The notes below the pieces were generated by a model that was given only the letters and a program-made list of their open reading frames with translations, was not told the DNA's origin and ran no database searches. Shown piece after piece: positions 54,736 through 64,000 of a DNA stretch of 64,000 nucleotides. Source of the DNA: Triangularia verruculosa (taxonomy: Eukaryota; Ascomycota; Sordariomycetes; Sordariales; Podosporaceae). The position numbers and the translations under genes are program-made. The stretch lies in contig MU863894.1 in NCBI GenBank assembly GCA_033296885.1, forward strand, positions 1-64,000. The letters are read 5' to 3'. Within the stretch, counting starts at the first letter, position 1. Each line of letters begins with the position of its first letter.

Positions 54736-55064
54736 TTTGAGGTCGGGATAAGGCTGCCAATTCTAATGACTGAAGCTGAAGACGAGCAATTAACGGGAAA
54801 CGCAAAGCTGAGACCTGGAGTGTGGCCTCTTATTCTTTTTCGCGTCCAGCAGCCACGTCCACCCAAGCCCCTGTCGCTTCGAGCTGGAAATTGTGCGGGG
54901 AATGGTGGTGCGGAGAAGCTCACCCCAGCCAATTCGTCTTGGCATAGTCCGCGCAACGCAACACTGCGGCTCAGAGGAAGGAAATATTTTTTTGCTCAAC
55001 TTCACCGCAATGACACCTTCCCTTCTAAGGGCAAAATCAAATCCCGAACTCCAACCAATTACAA
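54736..55064. other. Spacer between EXPERA gene and tRNA
   Basis: Promoter of the EXPERA gene; an ORF on the plus strand here (54643-55209) overlaps the EXPERA first exon and the tRNA and is spurious. Confidence 0.35.
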
Positions 55065-55173
55065 GGTGAGATGGCCGAGCGGTCTAAGGCGCCACGTTAA
55101 GGTCTTCCTTAATCAACATCTCCAAAAGATTCCGTGGTCCGAAAGGGCGTGGGTTCGAATCCCACTCTCATCA
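55065..55173 (+). tRNA. tRNA-Leu(AAG) with intron
   Basis: The acceptor stem GGTGAGA (55065-55071) pairs with TCTCATC (55166-55172). The D arm is GGCCGAGCGGTCTAAGGC, as in long-arm tRNAs. The anticodon stem CCACG (55092-55096) pairs with CGTGG (55133-55137). The loop begins TT-AAG-G, so the anticodon is AAG (55099-55101). A 29-nt intron sits after position 37 (about 55103-55131), the canonical place. The long variable arm and GGTTCGAATCC T arm follow. A TTTT run from 55179 can terminate Pol III. Confidence 0.9.
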
Positions 55174-55269
55174 TACACTTTTGCTTTTCGACCTCACATG
55201 CTTAATTAATGTTAAGACTTTTTATTCCTAAACACTGCCATAGAAACGAAGCCGTTTCTCCGCTGCTAT

Positions 55270-56739
55270 CTACATGCTGAAAAGTCGCTGTAGCTTTTCC
55301 TTAACCCCTTTTAGCCAGCCCTTTAGTCCTGGGTCTATACTCTTGCTCTCCTCCGCCCCTTCAGCATTCTTTATCTCATACCTTCGACCCATCTCAACAC
55401 TCTCCATACTCTCTGTGAACTTACTAGTGCTGGTCTTTGGTTTCTTTATGTTTTGCCAAAAGTCCAATAACTTGTACCCATCACGCAGGTCCCAAGATGA
55501 ATATATGCCCTTCATGCCGAAGCGAAACAGTTGTCGCACCAAGCGGTAGGTCGGATCATATGCGAAGCGCATGAATTCCTCGCCTGCAGCCTCCTCAAAG
55601 ATCCTTTTGACTTTCTCATCGTCTTCTGTCAAAGGACCAAAGGTCTGGTCAATGTGCCAGTCTTCGCAGTCGTCGTCTTCCTCCCCGTCCTCGTAGAGCT
55701 TGTGGTTCCAGAGATACACCGGTGGCTCACAGATCATGAAAGCGGGAGCGAATATGGCGGAGTCCCAATCCAGAATTGACCCCAGCTTCAGGATGTCCTG
55801 GTGTGCTTGTTCCGAACCAGTAAGGTTGATGATAATGTTGCGCGGATATAAGTCGAGGTGGCATAATGACACCGGAACATCGTCAAGGTACCCTGCCTCT
55901 GCAATCTCTGTAGTCATCTTCTCGAAGTCCGGCATGAGAGTATGGACGCTATTGGGATCTAGATCCAGTTCTTTTGCTCTTTGGTAGCGGAACATTCCGA
56001 CAAGAAGAGAAGCAGCAGTTTCTGTTGGTGGGGACGACGAATTGATAGAGAGAGGCTCGGATTCTTCGTCCAGGTGCTTCTGAAAAGGGGCAACAAGGAT
56101 GTTATTAACGTCGGAAGGGTCTGGGAGAAGCCGTCCGGCAACATGGTTTCGGATAGAGAGCAGCTTGTGGACTATTTGACCCAGGCCAAGAGCTAACGAG
56201 CACCATCCTTCATGGGTAATTTTCTTCAGGTGACCGGCACTGTTCAGCTCGGAGTCGCCCATCAAGAAACGATGAAGATCGTGACCGGCAACTCTGTTTT
56301 GAATCACGTACGGTGATTCAAGCGTATTATTGGCAGTATTGTCGTACATTACGACAGCCGGGGATGGGATATCGGTATGTTGCTGCAAATAACGGAGGGG
56401 CGCCACCTCATTCTCGACATTGGTGTTCTCGTCATGCCACCAGGGTATGCGCAGAATATATTTGATAGCTTCCGAGCCGGTACCGAGATCCCTGGTGATC
56501 CCAATAATGCGGTTGTATGATCCCCCCCCTAGTCTCTCGACAGTAATCTCTTGAGGCGCAGCATCTGGCCAGACGACAGTGCTGGCGAAACTGTGCACCC
56601 GATGCTGGTAGGTCTCAAAAGATTCAACTTGATTGATGATCGAATCTGTGTCCGGCTCAGCATTCGATTCGTTATGTGAGTTCGAATCTTGATCCGAGTC
56701 AAGTTCTAGAGGAAGGCGCGTGGAGTCAACGGTTGACAT
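55270..56739 (-). CDS. APH-family (aminoglycoside/choline kinase-like) phosphotransferase
   Basis: Single exon, 489 residues. The N-terminus is acidic. The kinase-like domain has VERLGGGSYNRIIGI (glycine-rich loop), YILRIPWW, then IPSPAVVMYDNT and YVIQNRVAGHDLHRFL. The catalytic loop is LCHLDLYPRNIIIN (His, Asp and Asn all present) and the metal site ILDWDSAIFAP is intact, in contrast to the related gene at 39507-41384. The C-terminus (RRYEIKNAEG to KGWLKGVKEKLQRLF) is charged and helical. Fungal APH proteins of this size are numerous and mostly uncharacterised; the substrate is unknown. Probably cytosolic. A fragment of a related gene lies at 58441-58665. Confidence 0.87.
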   Translation of the reverse strand: MSTVDSTRLPLELDSDQDSNSHNESNAEPDTDSIINQVESFETYQHRVHSFASTVVWPDAAPQEITVERLGGGSYNRIIGITRDLGTGSEAIKYILRIPWWHDENTNVENEVAPLRYLQQHTDIPSPAVVMYDNTANNTLESPYVIQNRVAGHDLHRFLMGDSELNSAGHLKKITHEGWCSLALGLGQIVHKLLSIRNHVAGRLLPDPSDVNNILVAPFQKHLDEESEPLSINSSSPPTETAASLLVGMFRYQRAKELDLDPNSVHTLMPDFEKMTTEIAEAGYLDDVPVSLCHLDLYPRNIIINLTGSEQAHQDILKLGSILDWDSAIFAPAFMICEPPVYLWNHKLYEDGEEDDDCEDWHIDQTFGPLTEDDEKVKRIFEEAAGEEFMRFAYDPTYRLVRQLFRFGMKGIYSSWDLRDGYKLLDFWQNIKKPKTSTSKFTESMESVEMGRRYEIKNAEGAEESKSIDPGLKGWLKGVKEKLQRLFSM

Positions 56740-57684
56740 CTCGTTCAGAGGTAGCGTTAGGTACTCTAAGACTACCTTACGATAAGATAGGGCGCGATAC
56801 TACGAAGCTGAAGGGGTGTCACTTGGCGATATCTTCAACAAGGAAAACGAAGAAGACGCTAAGGTAAGGTAAGGTCCTCGAAATCAGTTTTCCGTTGATT
56901 TTGCAGTACATCCAAAATTAGCAGAGACCGCCGGTCAAAGAGTATAAAGGAGTTCTTTGTCTCACTCTATGAAACTGAAATTGGCTTTGAATACTTCCTT
57001 ATGCAAGATGTACCTCCGCCATGAGAAGCATACGGTAACAAAGACCCGAAGAGATCAAGGCTGAAACAAAGGAGCAATGATTGCATGAGAACTGCAATAT
57101 CCATACTTTGTGCATGAAAAAACATTACTGATTAGGAGATAGCCTATTATTTAGTTTGTTGATTTAAGCTTAAAAGGAATGGTCTGAATTAACTGCGTAC
57201 CGAGTCCTCTAAGGTCCACGCAACAGCTTCGTAAGACCTCTAGATGACACACCCAGCATTAGGGCTCAGAATCCACGATAGGCACAGTTGAAGAGTCCTG
57301 ACACAGGCGGGTCATATTTGCTCCTATGTATGAGGTGAGCATCTTATCAAGGTTAAAATACCTATAACTTGGGTTCCCGCCAGCAAGACGTGACTGGTTT
57401 CAAACAAAGGCCACTTTCTACCGGGTGAATCGTGGAAGACTCGAAGAACGTCTATCTAGACATTCGAGTTGGTGCTATTTTAATGCATGGACGGGCGTCA
57501 TAAAGAACTCCAGATTTGGGACATGTAAAGTCGCTTTCCTTTATGTAAGACTCAAGCTACCTACCTATAAGACAGGGCTTCCAGTAGCCTACCTTGTGAT
57601 GATGGACCACAGCCTACTTTCCATTATCACGCTTCAGACTCTTCAAATCGCCTCAACGTTAATTGTACTTCTATCTACTTCAAA
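56740..57684. other. Intergenic spacer
   Basis: No gene seen. The first 150 bp hold the promoter of the APH gene and several AGGTA/TACCT words (56756-56780, 56860-56878). The rest is AT-rich with short ORFs only. Confidence 0.35.
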
Positions 57685-57891
57685 ATGCCTAATCGAATGA
57701 GCAGAACCACTCACCACTGCCCTATGGCACGAAAGGGAAACTGCCGCCGCGCCAATGGTCTTTGCTCAGCTCACCAGAAGATCTGCCGCATGCATCCTAA
57801 TATGGTCTACCTCAAGACAGAGCCCTGTCCCACCTGTAATGGCGCGCGAAATACGGGCAGAGTAAACCGTCCAGAAAGACGGCAGTACTAA
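57685..57891 (+). CDS. Small Cys-rich protein ORF
   Basis: 68 residues with seven Cys, arranged as C-x7-C-x6-C-x6-C-x13-C-x2-C after the first RTTHHCPMARKGNC segment, ending in EPCPTCNGAR. The spacing, the His residues (HHC, AHQKIC, CRMHP) and the final C-x2-C suggest a zinc-binding knuckle rather than a secreted effector; there is no signal peptide. I recall short fungal ORFs with a similar 'CRRANGLCSAHQ..C' core but cannot name a family. It could be the last exon of a larger gene. It sits alone in a gene-poor stretch. Confidence 0.4.
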   Translation: MPNRMSRTTHHCPMARKGNCRRANGLCSAHQKICRMHPNMVYLKTEPCPTCNGARNTGRVNRPERRQY

Positions 57892-58440
57892 GGGTAAGGA
57901 AATAACAGAAAAGCCACCGGAGAGCAGAACTATCTCAGCCCTTAACTTGTTTGGTCAGGGTTGAATACCTAGGGGCGCCCTTGCAAAAAAGACGACACTG
58001 CATCGAAGAGGTTACTTCATGCAGTACCTACCTTACCTAGAGACAGGTAGTTAATAAATGAAATTACAAAATAAGGTACTCAAACTAGTCTAGGTAATAA
58101 TTGTAAAACTCAGACCTATGAAGTCTTTTAAATTTTCACTTTATCTCTTAATGTCTAAGACGTCGAAAGAGGATATCGTATAGGAATAGAATATAAGTAT
58201 AGCACGGATTTAAGTAAGATGAATTAAGGATAAAAATAGAGGGGATTTAGGCATGATAATTCTATTGCAGAAATGATACCTACGCCATTGAGAGGCCGAT
58301 ATGGCGGATAGTCGTTGAGCCTAATACCAAAGCCCCCATCTTGGCCTCCCGCCCAGCAACAAGATTTGGTTCGGGATCATGAGAATCCGTCTCGGGAGTC
58401 TCATCTACTCCGCCACTACTATCTCTATGCTCACCTAGTG
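57892..58440. other. AT-rich spacer
   Basis: No gene seen. 58020-58260 is markedly AT-rich with stops in all frames and may be a RIP-hit remnant next to the kinase relic. Confidence 0.4.
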
Positions 58441-58665
58441 TCAGATCCAGGCCAAGTAGGTATCTACAAGCTCCGGATTCCCCTCCCTAGCCAAGTGCTC
58501 GACATCTATTGCAGACCATTCGCTCCATGAACCTCCGGTTACAGCGTATTTCCACAAACGTCTAGCTGCCACGTAGTCTTCATCCGCCGCCTCGTTAAAA
58601 GTCTTTTTGATTTCCCGCCTATTCCTGGACAACAGTGGGATCTCGCTGCATCTCACCATGGCCAA
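58441..58665 (-). pseudogene. C-terminal relic of an APH-like gene
   Basis: The 74-residue frame contains IKKTFNEAADEDYVAARRLW and a C-terminal VEHLAREGNPELVDTYLAWI. The first part resembles the region after the metal site of the APH protein at 55270-56739 (KRIFEEAAGEEFMRFAYDPT). Nothing of the kinase lobes or catalytic loop precedes it; the minus-strand upstream DNA is non-coding. It is best read as the tail of a third APH-like gene that lost its 5' part. Confidence 0.45.
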
Positions 58666-59843
58666 ACTACCTAATTGAAGCTCCTAGGTCAGTTTCATGA
58701 ACAACGTCTATGGGGGATTCATCAGACCACAACCAACGAGGAGGGCGGCATCCAACAAAAGCCGGGCCAAACTAGTACCCTGCTGAATTGCGGAGGGTGA
58801 TGGTAAGGCTATCACTTGATGATGAGGCCCGAGTATAAACTAACGTTCAGCGGTCCAAATCCCGGTCCCCGTGGCAGTCATAAAAAGAGATAGGGACATT
58901 GACAAAGTGCCCGCTCCTGGCCGTCAGGGTAGCTTTCTCTTTAAGACTCTCATCCCAATTGAAGTACCAAGTGTCCCAAATCCCTTTCAGGGACCCATTG
59001 TCTTGACATCTTTTCTTTCGAAGTTCGATCCAGCCGTCGACGAGGCTGATGATAGGTACCTACCGTAGGTACCTTAGGTATTATGTGGATACCTAAGTAG
59101 ACCTAACATCCTTGTTTTTGGTAAGTGATCCCGTCTTATAAAAGCTTCTTCTTAGCAGTTATTTGATATACCTACTCTGCCGAGATAGAATGTACATCTC
59201 TATGTTAACATTGAAGAGTCTCATTTCAGCGTCAGGAATAGCTGAACCTGGACTTTGAAGGTACGACTCGTTTGGATATTGTCTAGAAACAGCCTGATCA
59301 AAACAAATTGATACATGGCCTGCACCTTCTTGCTGACCTAAATTAAATTGAAACGCACTGGACTTGCTTGGGAAATTCCTGTCCTCAACTTGGCAGACTC
59401 TGGTAAGGTACCATTCCTTCGGCCTTGGGATCCGACACAGAGGAGCTATCGAGAGGGGCAGCTGCACTACCCTTGCCAATCACACCACCGAGTCTCAATA
59501 GCCTAAAACTAAGTATCTTTTGGAATAGGGCATCCAGAGGTTTCGATCTCGGAAGACCGAGAAGACAGAAATTCCAGTTTCATGATGTTGCTGTTGGCTC
59601 TATCCCCCGAATATTGAACGCACTAGCCGGGATGTCAGCGGCTTGTGGTGACATCGGCCCTCGCGAGAACTGCTCTATTCCGCTAGCGCTTTACCTACAT
59701 GCATGCAATGCCTTCCAAGAATCAAGGGACGACGCAGAAAGTCACCTCATGCTGGCGACTTTCCAAATAAAAAGCGGCCTTGCTCCCACGGAATTGAAGC
59801 TGATTGGAAAAAGCTCACCACCAGGCAGCTTCGCATTCTAACA
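58666..59843. other. Intergenic spacer upstream of the GMC oxidase gene
   Basis: 1.2 kb; the 138-codon ORF at 59425-59841 is not coding-like and overlaps the GMC start region. Contains the TACCTA inverted repeat at 59054-59074. Should hold the promoter of the GMC gene. Confidence 0.35.
59054..59074. repeat. Inverted repeat AGGTACCTA-CCG-TAGGTACCT
   Basis: Perfect 9-bp arms around a 3-nt centre, followed by more AGGTA words to about 59100. Same core as the palindrome at 50130-50145. Confidence 0.75.
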
Positions 59844-62008
59844 ATGAGACCGCCGGTTCTCTCACTTGCTATTTGGGTGCTTGCCCACGAAGCATCGGGT
59901 GCAGCTTTAAGGAAGGCACCTGAATTTGCGACTGTCGTCACCCCCAGAACTGTGCTGGACAATTCTTATGACTTCATCATTGCTGGGGGTGGTATTTCTG
60001 GATTGACTGTTGCTGATAGACTTTCAGAGGACCCATCAAGTAAGTTTCAGTCCCCCCAGCCCTGCATTCTAGACTAACACGAAACAATAGTCAAGGTTTT
60101 GGTTATTGAGGCGGGTATCTTTGACCAGGATGAAGATAACATCTTGATCCCAGGGCAGTTCTTCACTCCTTTTCCGTTCCAGTATATGTATCTTCCTCTC
60201 CCCAGTGTCCCTCAGACAGCCTTAAACAACAGGTCGTTCAACATCCCTGCCGGCAAGGTTGTCGGGGGCGGCTCTGTCCTCAACGCCATGGTATATGTGA
60301 GGCCCGCAGCGGAGGAACTTGATGCTTGGGATCTTCTCGGGGCGAAAGGATGGAGATGGAACGATCTGTTGCCCTATTACAAGAAGGCATGTTTCTGAAA
60401 CAGACCCTGTGCTGTCTCGCCTTACTGACAATGACAATAGAGCGAGAACTTTACTGCCCCTGATCCGGCTTACGCGGCTGCTGCGAACTTCTCATTTGAC
60501 CCTTCTGTTCATGGGACAACTGGTCCTGTCCAGGCCTCTTTCCCCAGTTTCCACTTTGAAGGGAGCGGTTAGTGTTTTCTCTACTCTCGTCCTTGGTATG
60601 TCGGTCCGCTGACCGGAGAATATAGGCATCTGGTTTGATGCAGCTATCTCGTCGGGCCTTCGTGCTGGTGGTGATCCGCACGCCGGCGATGGTGCCGGCG
60701 TGGTTTATGTTCCCTCAGTCACTTCCGGCACAACCAGAACCAGGAGCCATGCCAGATTGAATCACTACACTCGAGTCCAGCCAAGATCAAACTACCACAT
60801 TTTGGCTGGACATACGGTCGCTAGAGTATTGTTCGACAATACCAAGAAGGTAACGGGGGTTGAGTACTTGCCAACCGGAGGTGGAGAACGCCTGACAGTT
60901 CAAGCTACAAAGGAGGTTTTGTTGGCGGGAGGTGCAGTACACACCCCCCAGATCCTGCAGCTTTCTGGAGTTGGACCCAAGAAGGTTTTGAACAAGTTCA
61001 GCATTCCTATTGTTGCCGACCTTCCAGGTGTTGGAGCTAATCTCCATGACCAACCGAGCATTATCATCCCTTACAATGGTACGTGTCCGCCTTCTCTTAT
61101 TTTCCCTAATTTTGGCGCTGACTCTGGCAGTAACGAACAATATCTCGCCCAACGTCGGCACCCTTAACTCAGACCCGGTCTATGATGCTGAGCAGAGAGC
61201 TCTGTACGATGCCACTCGTCAGGGTCCCTACCAGCTTACCCGCGGTCTTAGCACCAACCTTGCCCTTCCGCCCCTTTGCAATGCTACCTCCAACTGCAAA
61301 TCTATTGTCTCCGCCGCTCGCAGGACTAACCCGTTCAAATACCTTCCCGAGGATACACACCCCACAGTCAAGGCGGGATATGCCCTCCAACGCGAGATTA
61401 TTCTTCGCCAACTCGAAGGGTCGAAGACTCCTGTCGCCATGATCCAGTGGGACACCGCCAATTCTGTGAGAATGTACTTTCTCAAGCCGCTCAGCCGAGG
61501 CACAGTCAAGATCGGCTCGACCAACCCGCTTGAGTGGCCGCTGATTGACTTCCGTACCAATGTCGATCCGATCGATGAGGACTTGACTGTGGCGTCCTTT
61601 CTCAAGAACAGACATATCATGTCTCAGCCCAGCATGGCAGCGCTGAACCCCCTCGAGGCCGCACCGTTCAGCAATGACATTACTGATAAGGAGGTCATCA
61701 AGCAAATATTGAGAGGAGTCACTGAGCCGTCAAGTGCTCATCAATGCTGCACAGCCGCAATGGTGCCACGGCTCTTGGGCGGGGTTGTTGACCCCAAGAT
61801 GAAAGTCTACGGCGTCAGGGGCTTGAGAGTGATTGATACGAGCTATTGGCCAGTCGTTTTGACTGCTGCGCCAACAGCCACGACCTATGCATCGGGAGAG
61901 AAGGTACGTTTCAGGCGGTTCTACCTGTTCGCAGAGATCATGTGAGACTAACAGCCAAAACAGATCGCCGACGCAATCAAGGCGGAATACGGACTGCAGA
62001 GTCTTTGA
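59844..62008 (+). CDS. Secreted GMC oxidoreductase, six exons with one GC-AG intron
   Basis: Exons 59844-60039, 60091-60386, 60441-60567, 60626-61078, 61131-61903 and 61964-62008 give 629 residues. The second intron starts GC (GCATGT) and ends AG; the others are GT-AG. Signal peptide (LAIWVLAHEASGA). FAD-binding DFIIAGGGISGLTVADRL near residue 44, VLVIEAG, then GKVVGGGSVLNAMVYVR, and GAVHTPQILQLSGVGP (GMC signature 2). The C-terminal catalytic His is in SSAHQCCTAAM, and GGVVDP..VYGVRGLRVIDTS follows. The second catalytic His/Asn region reads VLTAAPTATTYASGEK, where a His or Asn is usual. The family includes glucose oxidases, aryl-alcohol oxidases and related H2O2 producers; substrate unknown. 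Confidence 0.86.
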
Positions 62009-62135
62009 GACTTGGTTTGGTGTTGAAGATTTCAGGATTCTAGAAACTCGGGCATCCATTTGATCATGTCGGAATCATGTTTGCATCTCGCCGCCTATGG
62101 AATCTAGTGTTGTGATTTTAGTATCTACACGGTTG

Positions 62136-64000
62136 TTACAAGCCATGGTCCCCACCGTTCATATGTGCCACTAGTCCCCCAGCAAACCCACAGAATGCTA
62201 CCATGAAACCACCAATAGCGAAGCCTCCTTGCACATCCCCTTTGTTAATGACCACGGCCCACAGTACTGCCATCAAAAGACTGAGCCCGAACCCAATGCA
62301 GCCGTAAAGGAACAGTGCTGACCAGTTCATGCCTTCTTCAAGGTGTAGGCCCCAGCCAAACCCCACTCCTCTGACTGGACAAGCCTTCAGTGGATTATCG
62401 ACTTTCTTGGGCACCCTTCTCAATAGAATCGGCAACGGCTCGGCATGTGACGGATGAGAAAATAGATGCATGAGGTGGTTTGCCCCAATCGGCGGTATGT
62501 GTTCTGGTGGCTGTGGGCTGTAAACATACGGATCTGTATCTCGGGGGAGAGATGGTGAATGGCAGATGTCCACAAGATCTTGGGTAGAATAGAGCTCCAA
62601 TTTGACAAAATGTATTGCTTGGACTCGTCTGAGTTGGCCCCACAGCCAGCTCTTCTGCATGCGTGCGTTGGAATACTGCAGCCGAAGTAGCTGGAAGAAT
62701 GCTTGATCGGAGTTGATCTGGCAGACCTCGGGTTGGAATAGCCTAGTTGCAAAGCGAAGGAAGGGGATGCAAAGGAGAAGAAAATGGTGCGCGACTGGTA
62801 ACGTCTGTTGTGATGATTGCGGGCAGGGGTTGCCAAGTTCCAGGCTCATGTTGGCGCGCGGTGCTCTATGCTTAGGTAGAAGAGGATGCTGGAGCTTCCG
62901 AAATGCTTGTGTTAGGTCAGTCCAGATTCGGGAAACCCTTCTTGTAGATGCATTTGGCTGGCTTTCCGAGTCATTGTATGGTTCCAAATTATCAAGCTCG
63001 AGGTCAGGTTGTATGGTATTTTGATATCGTAACTCGGCCTCTAGCTGCTCAATGGCCCCGGGAACGACTTCAACAAAATCATCATGGAGGTCTTTTCCGC
63101 ATTTCTGAACACCTGAAATCAGTACTGAACAAAATTTTGGCCTGCAGAGCGGTTCATAGGTAGGTACTCACGCAACTCCACGTTATTCTTTTCTTCCCAT
63201 GTGCGAGGGGCTCCTGCCTCAGTTTTGACACGAAATTACTCGCCTTGGTGTGTATGACTTGCCATATGCTCTGATCAACGACTTTGGGACATTGTCGGTT
63301 GACAAAGACTCTGACGTTAGACTGCAAGTGTAAAATTGGGTCGGTCTCGAAGAGAAAGGCCTCGGCAACAGCGGTGACCAACTGAAATGTGCCATCCTCC
63401 GTCCCGCTGTCATCAAAGCCATGATCTGTGTTTCCGACCTCCTCATAGTTTGTGATCTCATTGTCGGCAACAACAAAGAAGACTGGCAATGCCCTGAAAT
63501 GAGCCTCGGTTATCCTCTGGGCGAGATCCCTCCGAGATTTCCTGATATATCTAGCAGCATCCAGTTTGACAGACTTCTCCAAGCTGCTATCGGTTTTTGA
63601 AGCCAGGGTCAGGAGATCAATGGCATAGAGCTGGAGGAACCGAGCGATGTTGTGGTTGCTTTTCGACCTGGACCCTGACAGTTGTACAGTGTGGGACCAC
63701 AAGAATTTGAGGTCTTGAAAATTTAGAAGACGGTGAAAGACAACTTCAACAGTGTCTGGATCGACTGAGCTCACTGTTGATGGCGCTGAGATGATGCTAG
63801 CGGAGTCTGAGGTTGCCGACTCAGCATCTGAGTCATCCCAATCATATTGGACTGGAGTCTCAATCCAGGAAAATTCTCCTGATTCATTGCCAGGGTACGT
63901 CGTTGCCAAATCGTGATGTGGGGCCACAGCAAAACCGCTGGTTGAGTTTGCTATTGAGGACTTCTCTGGGGTGGGATCATCTGACTGTTCGATTTGCTTC
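62136..64000 (-). CDS. Fungal membrane protein of unknown function (5' end outside window)
   Basis: Exons 64000 (open) to 63172 and 63104-62136 with a 67-nt intron; about 599 residues are inside the window. The frame is open through the right edge with no ATG start in view (GTG at 63927 is internal), so the gene is truncated by the window. The first part is Ser/Asp-rich, then helical (FHRLLNFQDLKFLWSHTVQL). The C-terminal 100 residues have GVGFGWGLHLEEGMNWSALF followed by two membrane spans (GCIGFGLSLLMAVLWAVV and FAIGGFMVAFCGFAGGLV) separated by KGDVQGGF. This 'GWG.H..EG..W' plus 'DVQGGF' tail is shared by many fungal proteins of unknown role. Confidence 0.75.

Noticed and set aside
54643..55209. 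188-codon plus-strand ORF across the EXPERA first exon and the tRNA
   Set aside because: It reads through a complete tRNA gene and antisense to a conserved exon.
59425..59841. 138-codon ORF upstream of the GMC oxidase
   Set aside because: Mixed composition, no motif, and it ends two bases before the GMC start; more likely leader and promoter DNA.

Overview
The window is nuclear DNA of a filamentous ascomycete (Pezizomycotina, most likely a Sordariomycete). The evidence is short spliced introns (46-112 nt) with GT..AG ends and CTRAY-like branch points, typical fungal families (GH71, feruloyl esterase with a CBM1, BBE-type oxidase, GMC oxidase, Zn2Cys6 factor, YVC1-type TRP channel), many intergenic TACCTA/TAGGTA words, and a long AT-rich stretch with the transition pattern of repeat-induced point mutation (RIP). 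Exon joins were worked out by eye. Every spliced model below closes in frame, but none was checked against transcripts.

Layout. 1-5100: a RIP-degraded Ty3/gypsy-type LTR retrotransposon on the minus strand (gag remnant next to the right LTR), with the LTR end duplicated in tandem. 5118-6397: a damaged gene beside it, carrying RIP-like stops. 6.4-16.1 kb: a DUF4419 gene, then a 6.35-kb, 11-exon gene for a predicted 1858-residue secreted protein that joins a GH71 alpha-1,3-glucanase, cysteine-rich modules, a chitinase-type tail and a subtilase domain, then an unrecognised ORF. 16.6-20.8 kb: a membrane-anchored pepsin-like protein without its catalytic motifs, and a broken BCS1-like AAA ATPase. 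21-34 kb: secreted or metabolic genes (glycerophosphodiesterase, FAD oxidase, SET-domain protein with a signal peptide, zinc-finger-like regulator, flavin/PNPOx-fold protein, SDR, GH128-like glucanase). 34.9-45.4 kb: TRP channel, intact BCS1-like ATPase, APH-like kinase, esterase, Zn2Cys6 factor. 45.4-50.9 kb: gene-poor, with a CinA-like amidase gene. 50.9-64 kb: feruloyl esterase, a conserved membrane protein, an EXPERA protein, tRNA-Leu(AAG), a second APH-like gene and a relic of a third, a small Cys-rich ORF, a GMC oxidase, and a membrane protein that runs off the right edge.

There is no obvious biosynthetic cluster. The recurring themes are secreted polymer-degrading enzymes and an unusual number of enzymes with altered catalytic residues: the pepsin-like protein, the subtilase domain of the fusion, one APH kinase, the HSL-type esterase and possibly the GMC oxidase. 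The GH71-subtilase fusion is the most striking object.
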